A stretch of DNA of 64,000 nt from a virus, in the IMG/VR virus record IMGVR_UViG_3300031963_000102, positions 1 to 64,000 of that record; one strand, given 5' to 3'. The notes below the pieces were generated by a model, which was not told where the DNA came from, did no database searches, and saw only the letters and a program-made list of their open reading frames with translations. Shown in pieces: positions 49,770 to 57,374 of this stretch; the first letter of the stretch is position 1, and every line of letters starts with the position of its first letter. The position numbers and the translations under genes are program-made.

Positions 49770-51757
49770 CGTACATAGCAAATAAAGTGGGTCCAACCGA
49801 AGCTTCGGCATCCCTGTCGGTTATCGGCACAATCAAGTTCGACACAGGGAACACCAACACTGGCTCACTCACGGCCAACACAGCATGGACAGGCAGCTGG
49901 ACAGACACAGCGGGATACGCACAGATTGTCACGTCCTTCAAGGCCGATCAAGTTGGTAAGTTCAGGATGCAGTTCTCCACAGACTCCAGCACTGTTGACC
50001 GTGATATTGGACCATATGTGCTGGCGGCAAATACTGACTCTCCACAGCCGCTTGTTCCCATCCGAAGGTACTACCGGGCCTTGTTCGAGAACAGCTCTAG
50101 TAATGCCTCCACGCTCCGTATAGAGACTGTTCTGAGACACACTCCAGGCTTGTTCCAGACAAGGGTCACAGACACGGTAACCAACCTAAGCACAACCACG
50201 CTCAACCGTTCTGTGCTGTTCGGTTCAGAAGACAATGGTGTGACGTACAACAACGTGGGTGTTGATGAAGACAAGCACCTGCGCATAGCCATACCAGAGA
50301 CAGCCTTCAATGAGATGTTGGTTGGAAGTCTAACGCCCGTTATTCAGATAGCAGCTCCATATGGACTGTTGTCAACAGATGTTGAGACATTCACTTCAGG
50401 CAGCAGCTCAACAGCCACAGCCAGCGGAAGCATGTTCAACTGCACGGTGGGAACCGGTGTTGGAGACTACTCTGTTATTCGTTCGAAGAGACTGTTGTCG
50501 TACAAGGCCGGGAATGGTATTCGTGGAAGACTAACCGCCATGTTTCCTTCTGGTCCTGTTGCCAACTCTCTTCAAGCTGCAGGTATGTTCACCAACCTTG
50601 ACGGGTTGTTCTTCGGGTATAACGGCGACGGTTTTGGTATCACAAGGCGTATTGCTGGTGCTTGCAAGATTGTCCGTCTGACGCTTACAAACGGGGCAAC
50701 AGCGAGCGAGACACTCACCGTCAAGCTCAATGACATCAACTACTCAGTGGCCGTTGTGTCGGGTACCTCGGGCTCTGTAGCTAATCAAATAGCTGCTTCG
50801 TCTTCTGTGTTCACAGCATGGAGCGGTTCAAATGGTCCAACCTCGAACCTTGCTTCGCTAACCTTCGTGCAAGCAACACCAGCACAAGCTACAGGTGTGT
50901 TCTCAATAACCTCAACGGGAACAACAACTGGCTCTTTCACTGTGCTATCAGAGGGAGCGGCCAACAACAACACCAGCGGCTATGTCTCGCAGAGCTCTTG
51001 GAACGTTGACAGGATGGACGGAACATACACGGCATACAACCCTTCAGGTATGTTGCTTGACCCAACCAAGCTGAACATATATGAAATCGTGTACCCCTAC
51101 CTCGGAGCAGGAACTATCCAGTTCCGTATCATGACGAACAGCGGAAGCTTCACAACCGTTCACAAGATCGAATATCCCAACAACAACACAATCCCTTCTC
51201 AACAGAACCCATGCTTCAGGTTGGGTTGGTTCGCTGCTTCACTCGGAAGCACAACAGCCATGACTGTCAAGGGCGCAAGTGCTGGTGGGTTCATTGAAGG
51301 TGAAGAGAAGAGCCTTCGCAACCCATATGCCATTGACACTACCTTTACAGCAACGACCTCAGAGCAAGTAGCACTGGCCATACGTGTTCGTTCGGAATTC
51401 CAGGGCAAAAACTGTCTTCGTGAAGTCCTTGGTTCTCTGTTGTCGTGCGCAACGGAAACGGCCAACAGAGTCGTTCGTGTGAGGATCTACAGCAACCCAT
51501 CTCTTGCTGGTTCTCCTGTGTGGCAGTACGTTGACCAAAACAACAGCTGTGTGGAGTATGCCTCAACTGCAGGCGTAACCATCGCAGCTGGAAGTAGAAT
51601 CCTTGCAAGCATCTCTGTTCCTTCAGGAGCTCCTGGCTCTATTGACCTTGAGAAGCTCGACATGAGAGTACCACCAGGACAACTGATGGTCATATCCGTG
51701 CAGGCTGCCTCTAACACGGCTGTGTGCGTAATATCGAAGAACTGGGTTGAGCTGTAA
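49766..51757 (+). CDS. Large fibre or tail surface protein
   Basis: 663 residues from ATG 49766, the coupled start; an ATG four codons earlier is possible. It is rich in Thr, Ser, Asn and Val with beta-strand spacing throughout. Residues about 50-130 (FKADQVGKFRMQFSTD and PIRRYYRALFEN) and 500-660 (QVALAIRVRSEFQGKNCLRE) look like separate beta domains. No named motif is seen. Pairing with the fibre-like gene suggests a host-binding structure. Confidence 0.6.
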   Translation: MTYIANKVGPTEASASLSVIGTIKFDTGNTNTGSLTANTAWTGSWTDTAGYAQIVTSFKADQVGKFRMQFSTDSSTVDRDIGPYVLAANTDSPQPLVPIRRYYRALFENSSSNASTLRIETVLRHTPGLFQTRVTDTVTNLSTTTLNRSVLFGSEDNGVTYNNVGVDEDKHLRIAIPETAFNEMLVGSLTPVIQIAAPYGLLSTDVETFTSGSSSTATASGSMFNCTVGTGVGDYSVIRSKRLLSYKAGNGIRGRLTAMFPSGPVANSLQAAGMFTNLDGLFFGYNGDGFGITRRIAGACKIVRLTLTNGATASETLTVKLNDINYSVAVVSGTSGSVANQIAASSSVFTAWSGSNGPTSNLASLTFVQATPAQATGVFSITSTGTTTGSFTVLSEGAANNNTSGYVSQSSWNVDRMDGTYTAYNPSGMLLDPTKLNIYEIVYPYLGAGTIQFRIMTNSGSFTTVHKIEYPNNNTIPSQQNPCFRLGWFAASLGSTTAMTVKGASAGGFIEGEEKSLRNPYAIDTTFTATTSEQVALAIRVRSEFQGKNCLREVLGSLLSCATETANRVVRVRIYSNPSLAGSPVWQYVDQNNSCVEYASTAGVTIAAGSRILASISVPSGAPGSIDLEKLDMRVPPGQLMVISVQAASNTAVCVISKNWVEL

Positions 51758-51790
51758 TAGGCACCCTTGTTGGTTCATCCTGGGAATCTG

Positions 51791-51816
51791 CTAGCCAGTG
51801 GAACATTACCAGAGAG
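51791..51816 (-). repeat. 26-bp dispersed inverted repeat, copy 2
   Basis: On the minus strand this is identical over 26 bases to 25984-26009, again with an upstream CCAACCCC block. The copy follows the last gene of the second virion block but points back into it. The two copies flank a 25.8-kb segment in inverted orientation. Confidence 0.7.
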
Positions 51817-51872
51817 GGGTTTGCTGAGGGGTTGGGGTAAGGTAATATAAGAGCACTCATAGCGCATATACC

Positions 51873-51901
51873 TTGATTATAGAGGGAAGGTATGGTAGAG
51901 T
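51873..51901 (+). promoter_or_regulatory. Promoter TTGATT-17-TAGAGT, leaderless
   Basis: TTGATT (51873-51878), 17 bases, TAGAGT (51896-51901), TGCTCT, then ATG at 51908. CATATACC precedes the -35. The -10 is weaker than in the minus-strand copies but the geometry is the same. Confidence 0.6.
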
Positions 51902-51907
51902 TGCTCT

Positions 51908-52315
51908 ATGAGTTCAACGTCAAGCACAGAACAGCATGAATCATCAGGAGGCATCTCCATGCAATCGGATGAAAGCCTACAAGAGATTATGAAGAGGTAT
52001 CGGTCTTTACACGGGAAGCTGTATGACCTTACGGGTAGGAAGCTGGTATACCTTTACCAAAGCCAAGGCAACTCTCTGTCAAGTACGTACCATGGAACAT
52101 ATCCAATCGCCGGAGCATACGGCGAGGGACTTGTTGTGCTTGTGCGTACCGAGTTGGTTTCTGTTACTACTGGAGGCTACGTTGTTGGGATGGTCTTCCT
52201 GGACTCGAACGGACATCTAACACATTCGTTTATAGTACCCCACTCTTCGTATCTGCTTGACAAGCTTGAAGTGTGCGTTCATGGGGAAGCACTAGAATCA
52301 TGCATGATATCATGA
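51908..52315 (+). CDS. Long PGKLYR-family protein, 135 residues
   Basis: After about 32 Ser/Gln/Glu-rich residues, HGKLYDLTGRKLVYLY matches the first motif. GEGLVVLVRTELV is the central strand and LDSNGHLTHSFIV the turn. The end (LDKLEVCVHGEALESC) lacks DWE. It is the first gene of the right-hand plus-strand region, behind a leaderless promoter, and is coupled to the next gene by ATGA. Confidence 0.6.
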   Translation: MSSTSSTEQHESSGGISMQSDESLQEIMKRYRSLHGKLYDLTGRKLVYLYQSQGNSLSSTYHGTYPIAGAYGEGLVVLVRTELVSVTTGGYVVGMVFLDSNGHLTHSFIVPHSSYLLDKLEVCVHGEALESCMIS

Positions 52316-52674
52316 CGGCTGGAGCAGAAACGATACCTCTTGGTTGGAAGGGGTCTTATTACGCCAACATTCAGAAGTATGTTGTGGGACAGCCTGTGAG
52401 GTTGGAAGTATGCAGTGCGTACAAGGCCCATGAGTGTTTGTTGCATGCTCTCGCATGGAGAACGGAGGTACTGCATCTGACCCGTGCTCACGGGCGCTAT
52501 CTCTTGTTGAATGCTGGAGTGTACTTGGTTGTGGACGTTCATCCTGTGGAGAAACTAACCAGTGATGATGGGATGTACCGAGTGACGTTGCTGAGCGGTT
52601 CTGGGGAATTGTATTACCGGTTCATGACCGGCTGGGAGTTGAACGTTTCGAACGTTGTGAAAGATAATCCTTGA
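52312..52674 (+). CDS. Long divergent PGKLYR-family protein, 120 residues
   Basis: Starts at ATG 52312 overlapping the previous TGA; an in-frame ATG 12 bases earlier is possible. The first half (MTAGAETIPLGWKGSYY) lacks PGKLY. The second half AGVYLVVDVHPVEKL, then YRVTLLSGSGELYYRFM and TGWELNVS, matches the family's central and last strands. Its stop overlaps the -35 of the next promoter. Confidence 0.55.
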   Translation: MTAGAETIPLGWKGSYYANIQKYVVGQPVRLEVCSAYKAHECLLHALAWRTEVLHLTRAHGRYLLLNAGVYLVVDVHPVEKLTSDDGMYRVTLLSGSGELYYRFMTGWELNVSNVVKDNP

Positions 52675-52699
52675 CTTCAGGATATTCCAGCGGTAAAAC
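52671..52699 (+). promoter_or_regulatory. Promoter TTGACT-17-TAAAAC, leaderless
   Basis: AAGATAATCC touches TTGACT (52671-52676), then 17 bases, then TAAAAC (52694-52699), ATATCC and ATG at 52706. The -35 overlaps the upstream stop codon. The 6-base gap to the ATG reproduces the leaderless class. Confidence 0.6.
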
Positions 52700-52705
52700 A
52701 TATCC

Positions 52706-52798
52706 ATGGCACTGATACCTTTGATGATTCTGGTGTTCTGCACGATCATTCTGGTTCGGAAGGATCTTGCCGTTGAACCTTTCTACACCCGCCACTAG
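52706..52798 (+). CDS. 30-residue membrane protein, leaderless
   Basis: ATG 52706 lies 6 bases after a -10. It encodes MALIPLMILVFCTIILV followed by RKDLAVEPFYTRH and a TAG: one hydrophobic helix with a basic, soluble tail. It ends 13 bases before the next membrane protein gene. Small single-helix proteins of this type often act as membrane regulators or toxins, but nothing here shows which. Confidence 0.55.
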   Translation: MALIPLMILVFCTIILVRKDLAVEPFYTRH

Positions 52799-52811
52799 GA
52801 GACACTCTCAC

Positions 52812-53318
52812 ATGACCGACCATCCGTTTGCAAGGCCACAAGCATCGCTTCGAACGTTCTTTCTGTTGTACCTTCCTCAATTGTTGAAGTTCTGGAAGCT
52901 GTGGGTTGCTGCGTTTACGAGACAGCCCTTCAAGATGAGACTAGATGACAAGGGCACGGTCTTCTTGCTTTCCGGTGTTGACTTGCTGTTGGAAGCGGTC
53001 ATCAACACGATGTATGTGTTTGTGCTTGCCGACATGGCAGCTGCGTTGTATTCAGGAGCGTGGTGGGTGTTGATTGTTGGCCCGCTTGTTGTTATCTCGA
53101 CGTTGAGAGTCCAGTTCAAGGACTATGAGGATGCTCTAGAGTTCGCATACCGTCAGTACGTGAGCAGCTCTGTGGTGAAACCAACGCTCATGACAACGAA
53201 AGAGGCAGAAGAGATTCATACTGTTGTGTGTCCTCCAGGGTATTGGGTCAGTCATACTTACCCAGCAGCAGAACAGCTTCCACCAGAAGACAGTTCTACG
53301 CCCGAACCCAAGGAGTAA
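52812..53318 (+). CDS. Membrane protein, unknown
   Basis: 168 residues from ATG 52812 with an AGGAGA ribosome binding site. Residues about 50-110 contain two hydrophobic helices (LEAVINTMYVFVLADMAAAL and WWVLIVGPLVVISTL), preceded by an amphipathic Phe/Leu/Trp stretch (FFLLYLPQLLKFWKLWV). The C-terminal 50 residues are soluble and end in a Pro/Glu tail. I recognise no family. Confidence 0.6.
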   Translation: MTDHPFARPQASLRTFFLLYLPQLLKFWKLWVAAFTRQPFKMRLDDKGTVFLLSGVDLLLEAVINTMYVFVLADMAAALYSGAWWVLIVGPLVVISTLRVQFKDYEDALEFAYRQYVSSSVVKPTLMTTKEAEEIHTVVCPPGYWVSHTYPAAEQLPPEDSSTPEPKE

Positions 53319-53324
53319 TACATC

Positions 53325-53576
53325 ATGTCACACAAGGGTATAGCGGCACACTACAAGTGTGCCCGTTGTTCGAACAAGTTCTCTATCGAGGCAGGCAGCT
53401 TCCACAACCCAAGGTGTACCTTGTGCGAAAGCGTGTATGTGGAATGGCTGAACTTCGAGCAGTATGTGAAGCAGTGGGGTCCAAGCAACCTTCCAGGAGT
53501 TCACAAGAACACCTTCATCACAGTTCAACCAACGCTAATGTCTGATGGGAATATCGCAGATAGAAAGCATTCCTGA
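53325..53576 (+). CDS. Small zinc-ribbon protein
   Basis: 83 residues. YKCARCSNKFS with Cys12/Cys15 and RCTLCES with Cys31/Cys34 form a four-Cys zinc ribbon. The rest (YVEWLNFEQYVKQWG) is helical. Such small ribbons bind DNA, RNA or a protein partner; the target is unknown. Its 3' end overlaps the 3' end of the convergent HNH gene by 42 bases. Confidence 0.65.
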   Translation: MSHKGIAAHYKCARCSNKFSIEAGSFHNPRCTLCESVYVEWLNFEQYVKQWGPSNLPGVHKNTFITVQPTLMSDGNIADRKHS

Positions 53577-53864
53577 GTCAAACTCCCAGTGACAGTTCCT
53601 GCACAGCACAAGGACGTTGTCTGGATGGTTTACTTCTTTCACCGCTGTCTCTAGAGGGAACTCACAGATGGCTTGCAAGTGAGCCAACTCAACATGTTTG
53701 TCATAGCCACAGTTCTGGCAAGGAAGCGAACACAACCTCTTGTTCCACTGTCTGTTTAGCTCTCTCACTTTGTCTCCAACAGACTTAGGTCTTAGAGAAC
53801 CCTTCAGTCTAAGACTGTACTCCAGCGATGATAGAGTCATGTGTTCGTAGTCTTGCCGCTTCAT
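53535..53864 (-). CDS. HNH endonuclease
   Basis: 109 residues from the likely start at ATG 53864; the frame is open to 53945. LPCQNCGYDKHVELAHLQ, then a loop, then NHPDNVLVLCRNCHWEFDSG gives a zinc site of two CxxC pairs and the HNH core (H62, N83, H92). It is an isolated gene on the opposite strand to its neighbours, the layout of a mobile homing-type nuclease. No intron or split gene is visible nearby. Confidence 0.7.
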   Translation of the reverse strand: MKRQDYEHMTLSSLEYSLRLKGSLRPKSVGDKVRELNRQWNKRLCSLPCQNCGYDKHVELAHLQAICEFPLETAVKEVNHPDNVLVLCRNCHWEFDSGMLSICDIPIRH

Positions 53865-53892
53865 GATGACATCTACATAACACCAGAGAACA

Positions 53893-54234
53893 ATGAAGTC
53901 TAAGAGTTCAAGTCCCAAGAAGCAGAAGAACAGATACACTCTCATTGTGTGTTCTCACGTTGTTACCGAACAACACGACCCGCTGCTGTATCGATATGCT
54001 TCAACATACACACAAGCACAGCAGGTTGTGAAAGAACACGGAATCCCACAGACCTTCGTGTTTGACTGGGTTGATGACGAACTCGTGAAGTTCGTTCTGT
54101 GGCTGGCGGCAGAACACCTTGATGGAAGGATAAAGGGCAACCCACCTTCAACATGGTCGTTCAACGGCAACAACACACCAACAACACAGAAGGCGGCCAA
54201 ACGCTTGGAAGCGTGGATTTCTCTCGTGTCTTGA
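53893..54234 (+). CDS. Unknown small protein
   Basis: 113 residues. After a basic start (MKSKSSSPKKQKNRYTLIV) it reads YASTYTQAQQVVKEHG and VFDWVDDELVKFVLWLAAEH, then a Pro/Asn loop and a C-terminal helix KAAKRLEAWISLVS. The start lies 28 bases from the divergent HNH start. No family is recognised. Confidence 0.5.
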   Translation: MKSKSSSPKKQKNRYTLIVCSHVVTEQHDPLLYRYASTYTQAQQVVKEHGIPQTFVFDWVDDELVKFVLWLAAEHLDGRIKGNPPSTWSFNGNNTPTTQKAAKRLEAWISLVS

Positions 54235-54262
54235 TAGCTATGAAGCAGAGGCTTCGTATATC

Positions 54263-54556
54263 TTGAAGTTCGGAAAGCTTCACACGCTGAAAGAAAGTGC
54301 TCTCCTGTGGTCTGGCATGCCCACAACAGAATCCTTCAGTGGCTACGATATCATTCTTGCCCTTGAAACAGGCACTCTTCTGCTCGTTCTTGAAAAACAT
54401 CTCGGCGTGCATGAAGATATGTGGTTTAGAGTTGTCACTCCCGATGCTATAGTAGGGTTCGTTTACTCGCCTATATGGCATAGCGAACTCACAGTGTTCG
54501 AAGAACTAGGAGAACAACAAACCAATGACAACCACAACAACACAGAACCCACATGA
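54263..54556 (+). CDS. PGKLYR-family protein, 97 residues
   Basis: The only usable start is a TTG at 54263, directly before KFGKLHTLKESALLWSG. Then GTLLLVLEKHLGVHED, VTPDAIVGFVYS, and VFEELG. A promoter-like TTGATA lies at 54231 but its -10 is poor. The last 32 bases overlap the thymidylate synthase start. Confidence 0.6.
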   Translation: MKFGKLHTLKESALLWSGMPTTESFSGYDIILALETGTLLLVLEKHLGVHEDMWFRVVTPDAIVGFVYSPIWHSELTVFEELGEQQTNDNHNNTEPT

Positions 54557-55526
54557 CGCAGAATATCTAAAGCTCCTGGAAGACGTTCTAGAGAACGGAG
54601 AGTATCAGACGACCAGAGCTGTGCTCAAGTCAACAGGACGCCCTGTTGGAGCGTATACGGTCTTTGGGAGGCAATCTAGATTCAATCTCAGGAAGGGCTT
54701 TCCTATCCTGACAACCAAGCAAGTTCCATTCCGACTTGTGGCTTCCGAACTCTTATGGTTCCTTTCTGGAAGCAGCGATGTGAAGAAGCTGCAAGAACAG
54801 AACAACCACATCTGGGATGAATGGGCCACAAAAGAACAGTGTGCGAAGTTCGGAAGGGAAGAGGGAGACCTTGGACCCGTCTATGGCCCGTTGTGGAGGA
54901 AGTGGGATACAGGCAAACCACAATACAGAAATCCTCAAAACTTTGTCTTCGAGCCAGGAAGCGCAACGCTTGTAACTGACATGACAGAAGAAGAAGTTGA
55001 AAGGTTGGAAAAATCCAATGAATTCATGCAGTCGCCATGGACAATCGACCAAATCGCCAACGTTATTCAGCAGATAAAGACCAGTCCAACATCGAGGAGA
55101 CTGATTGTCTCGGGCTGGAATCCTGCAACCTGCGATAAGGTCAGTCTTCCTCCATGCCACACGATGTTCCAGTTCAAGGTAACACACGACAACACAAGGT
55201 TGAGCTGTCAGCTGTATCAGAGGAGCGGGGATATTTTCCTAGGAATTCCGTTCAACATAGCGAGCTATGCCTTGCTGACGCACATGGTTGCTCAGGCAGC
55301 AGGTCTTGAAGTTGGAGAGTTCATTCACACCTTCGGAGACCTGCACGTTTATGAAAACCATGTCGAGCAAGCAAAAGAACAGTTGAGCAGAGCATCATCA
55401 TCATTCTCGCCGCCAACACTCGTGCTTGACCCAACCATCAAGAACATTGACGACTTCAAGCTGGAACACTTGAAACTCCAGGACTATCAATCACACCCAG
55501 CAATCAAGGGAGAAGTAGCAGTATGA
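54525..55526 (+). CDS. thyA: Thymidylate synthase
   Basis: 333 residues. It converts dUMP and methylenetetrahydrofolate to dTMP for phage DNA synthesis. Visible motifs are GDLGPVYGPLWRKW, SRRLIVSGWNP, the catalytic Cys211 in LPPCHTMFQF, and QRSGDIFLGIPFNIASYALL with Asn244. Asn at that position favours a uracil substrate over dCMP; a dUMP hydroxymethylase cannot be fully excluded. Residues about 140-175 hold an insertion relative to E. coli ThyA. It stands among small unknown genes, not in a nucleotide-metabolism cluster, and is coupled to the next ORF by ATGA. Confidence 0.85.
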   Translation: MTTTTTQNPHDAEYLKLLEDVLENGEYQTTRAVLKSTGRPVGAYTVFGRQSRFNLRKGFPILTTKQVPFRLVASELLWFLSGSSDVKKLQEQNNHIWDEWATKEQCAKFGREEGDLGPVYGPLWRKWDTGKPQYRNPQNFVFEPGSATLVTDMTEEEVERLEKSNEFMQSPWTIDQIANVIQQIKTSPTSRRLIVSGWNPATCDKVSLPPCHTMFQFKVTHDNTRLSCQLYQRSGDIFLGIPFNIASYALLTHMVAQAAGLEVGEFIHTFGDLHVYENHVEQAKEQLSRASSSFSPPTLVLDPTIKNIDDFKLEHLKLQDYQSHPAIKGEVAV

Positions 55527-55810
55527 AACCAGAATATCTCAAGCTGTTTGACTTTCTAATGGAAATTATGCTCCAAGAGTGTGGAGATGGCGACGCTTGG
55601 GTGTACTGCAAATATACCGACGTTGATGATATGGCGGCTGCATTCGAGAAGTACCTTGCAGAAAACATAAGACCCCATAATTTGAGCCGCTATCCTTCAC
55701 GGAAAGAAGGTGAATACCTGTTTTCCGATGGTTGCAACGAAAATGTCGTGTTCACGAAACACTTGGACGACCCTTGTCCTACTTGGGTGTCAGTGAAGGT
55801 TGTGTTGTGA
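55523..55810 (+). CDS. Unknown small acidic protein
   Basis: 95 residues, coupled to the thymidylate synthase stop by ATGA. MKPEYLKLFDFLMEIMLQEC forms a helix, then DVDDMAAAFEKYLAENI a second. The end has SDGCNENVVF and CPTWVSVKVVL. It may be a partner of the upstream enzyme, but there is no motif to support that. Confidence 0.5.
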   Translation: MKPEYLKLFDFLMEIMLQECGDGDAWVYCKYTDVDDMAAAFEKYLAENIRPHNLSRYPSRKEGEYLFSDGCNENVVFTKHLDDPCPTWVSVKVVL

Positions 55811-55843
55811 CAAATGCACGAGTAGCGGTCTAGCAAATATTCC

Positions 55844-55872
55844 TTGGCTTCGAATATTCTCCATGGTAAGGT
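55844..55872 (+). promoter_or_regulatory. Promoter TTGGCT-17-TAAGGT with leader
   Basis: CAAATATTCC touches TTGGCT (55844-55849), then 17 bases, then TAAGGT (55867-55872). The next gene starts 49 bases farther, after an AGGAAGAG ribosome binding site. This is a leadered variant with a weak -10. Confidence 0.5.
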
Positions 55873-55920
55873 GATTGCAGTCAACGCAACTCCTAACTCA
55901 GGAAGAGACACACACAAGCG

Positions 55921-56196
55921 ATGTCAAGCACACTAACTAACAAGCTCAGAGCTCTGAAGGCCATGTATCAACTGGCAAGAACAGCCTTGGTTGCACCAGA
56001 ACAGAAGCCGCTGGCAGAACCAAAGTCAACGGATCAGTGTTGGGTTTCCGATTGCGAAGACTGTCAAAAGCTCCGGAGACCATGCTGTTCTTATCATGAC
56101 TTGCCTTGTCATGAGTGCAGAGCACAAGCGAAGCCGTGTTCGTACGTGTACGGTTGTTCAACCCTTGCAGACAAGGACTGCGGAGAGCCTCAGTGA
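55921..56196 (+). CDS. Cys-rich small protein
   Basis: 91 residues. A helical start (TLTNKLRALKAMYQLARTAL) is followed by ten Cys in 50 residues: CWVSDCEDCQ, CCSYH, CHEC, and CSYVYGC. The spacing suggests two zinc sites. It is coupled (GTGA) to the first of five family genes that also end in Cys clusters, which hints at a shared metal-related role. Confidence 0.6.
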   Translation: MSSTLTNKLRALKAMYQLARTALVAPEQKPLAEPKSTDQCWVSDCEDCQKLRRPCCSYHDLPCHECRAQAKPCSYVYGCSTLADKDCGEPQ

Positions 56197-56447
56197 CTCA
56201 ACGTGCCAAGAAGGCCGTCAAACCCGGAATGCTCATAATCCATCACAAGTGGGCAGAAAAGGGTTACGTTCCTGTGTTTGTGTTGTCGGCCAAGGCATAT
56301 GACAGTGCGCATGGGCCTACAGTTGCAACCTATGAAGGCCATAGCTGTGATTTCTGGACGTACCAGCTATACGTTGATAAAACCGGTACCATTCATATCA
56401 GGGACGCTTACTGGTGCAGTTGTTGCCTCGATGTGTTGGGTGAGTAA
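56193..56447 (+). CDS. PGKLYR-family protein with CSCC tail, 1 of 5
   Basis: 84 residues from a GTG at 56193 overlapping the previous TGA (GTGA). KAVKPGMLIIHHKWAEK, VPVFVLSAKAYDS, VDKTGTIHIRDAY, then WCSCCLDVLGE. The usual DWEEV ending is replaced by a Cys cluster followed by a short strand. Confidence 0.7.
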   Translation: MTQRAKKAVKPGMLIIHHKWAEKGYVPVFVLSAKAYDSAHGPTVATYEGHSCDFWTYQLYVDKTGTIHIRDAYWCSCCLDVLGE

Positions 56448-56450
56448 GTC

Positions 56451-56672
56451 ATGAATGCAAAGAAGAACATCACTCCTGGAATGCTTGTACGCTTGATAAC
56501 TGGCAGACACGATGTCAAAAACATGGTGCTGTTCGTTGTGGAAGCACACCCTTTTGTATGCATCGATGCAGCACCTCATAGCCCCGATGTGGAAATTGTA
56601 GTCGTTCGTCCAGATGGTACAGCAATAGGTGGGAACGCTTGTTCTTGTTGCATCGAAGTGTTGAATGACTAA
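56451..56672 (+). CDS. PGKLYR-family protein with CSCC tail, 2 of 5
   Basis: 73 residues. KNITPGMLVRLITGRHD, MVLFVVEAHPFV, VRPDGTAIGGNA, CSCCIEVLND. It starts 3 bases after the previous stop. Confidence 0.7.
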   Translation: MNAKKNITPGMLVRLITGRHDVKNMVLFVVEAHPFVCIDAAPHSPDVEIVVVRPDGTAIGGNACSCCIEVLND

Positions 56673-56675
56673 GTC

Positions 56676-56909
56676 ATGAAGAAGCTGAAGCAGAACATCC
56701 AACCAGGAATGCTTATACGTCATCGTACGCAGGATCCGACCGTTCTGCCGACCGTTCTGCTTGTCTTGGAGATTGTGCCCCGACGGCACCATGCGGCCCA
56801 CCGCCTACACGACTGTGACGCACTCATACATTACATGTATGCTGGGGAAGACGTCACCAGCCTCGATGATGGCTACATCTGCACCTGCTGCTACGAAGTG
56901 TTGAGGTAG
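56676..56909 (+). CDS. PGKLYR-family protein with CTCC tail, 3 of 5
   Basis: 77 residues. KQNIQPGMLIRHRTQDP, VLLVLEIVPRRHHAAH, then HYMYAGEDVTSLDDGYICTC and CYEVLR. It is a near duplicate of the next gene (YMYAGDDGVN and YICTCCYEVL). The His-rich loop adds possible metal ligands. Confidence 0.7.
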   Translation: MKKLKQNIQPGMLIRHRTQDPTVLPTVLLVLEIVPRRHHAAHRLHDCDALIHYMYAGEDVTSLDDGYICTCCYEVLR

Positions 56910-56915
56910 TAAAGA

Positions 56916-57140
56916 ATGGACATGAAACAGAACCTCAAAGCAGGGATGCTTATACGCCACCGTGTGTATCGCCACCTGTCCGTTTTGCTTCTTGTGAAGA
57001 TTGAGAATCGACGAAACCATTCGTCCCAACACCCACACACCGCCGATGCTTGGGTCCAATACATGTACGCTGGGGACGATGGAGTGAACATCTACGACAG
57101 TTACATCTGCACCTGTTGCTATGAAGTGTTGAGCGAGTAA
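56916..57140 (+). CDS. PGKLYR-family protein with CTCC tail, 4 of 5
   Basis: 74 residues. MKQNLKAGMLIRHRVYRH, VLLLVKIENRRNHSSQH, YMYAGDDGVNIYDS, YICTCCYEVLSE. It is a recent tandem duplicate of the preceding gene. Confidence 0.7.
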   Translation: MDMKQNLKAGMLIRHRVYRHLSVLLLVKIENRRNHSSQHPHTADAWVQYMYAGDDGVNIYDSYICTCCYEVLSE

Positions 57141-57145
57141 ATAAG

Positions 57146-57370
57146 ATGAAAAGAAAACCGAGTTTCAAGCCTGGAATGCTTGTCCGATACATTGGAAGAA
57201 CGCCGACTTCGATTACAGGCATGCTTCTAGAAGTAAGAGACTACATTGCCGACGACTACTCGTCCAAACACTTCTCGGACGTATACGTGCATATCCTTGA
57301 CCGTAACGGTAACGTGCTTGATGGCTGCTCATGTTCTTGTTCTAGTTGCTGGGAAACTGTAGCAGAATAA
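57146..57370 (+). CDS. PGKLYR-family protein with Cys tail, 5 of 5
   Basis: 74 residues. KPSFKPGMLVRYIGRTP, GMLLEVRDYIADD, LDRNGNVLDGCSCSCSSCWE. The tail is expanded to four Cys (CSCSCSSC). The last residues are WETVAE, midway between the Cys-tailed and the normal endings. Confidence 0.7.
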   Translation: MKRKPSFKPGMLVRYIGRTPTSITGMLLEVRDYIADDYSSKHFSDVYVHILDRNGNVLDGCSCSCSSCWETVAE

Positions 57371-57374
57371 CAAC

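Noticed and set aside
51758-51907. Possible intrinsic terminator after the fibre gene
   Set aside because: No GC-rich hairpin followed by a T run was visible on either strand; only the inverted repeat and a promoter are supported.
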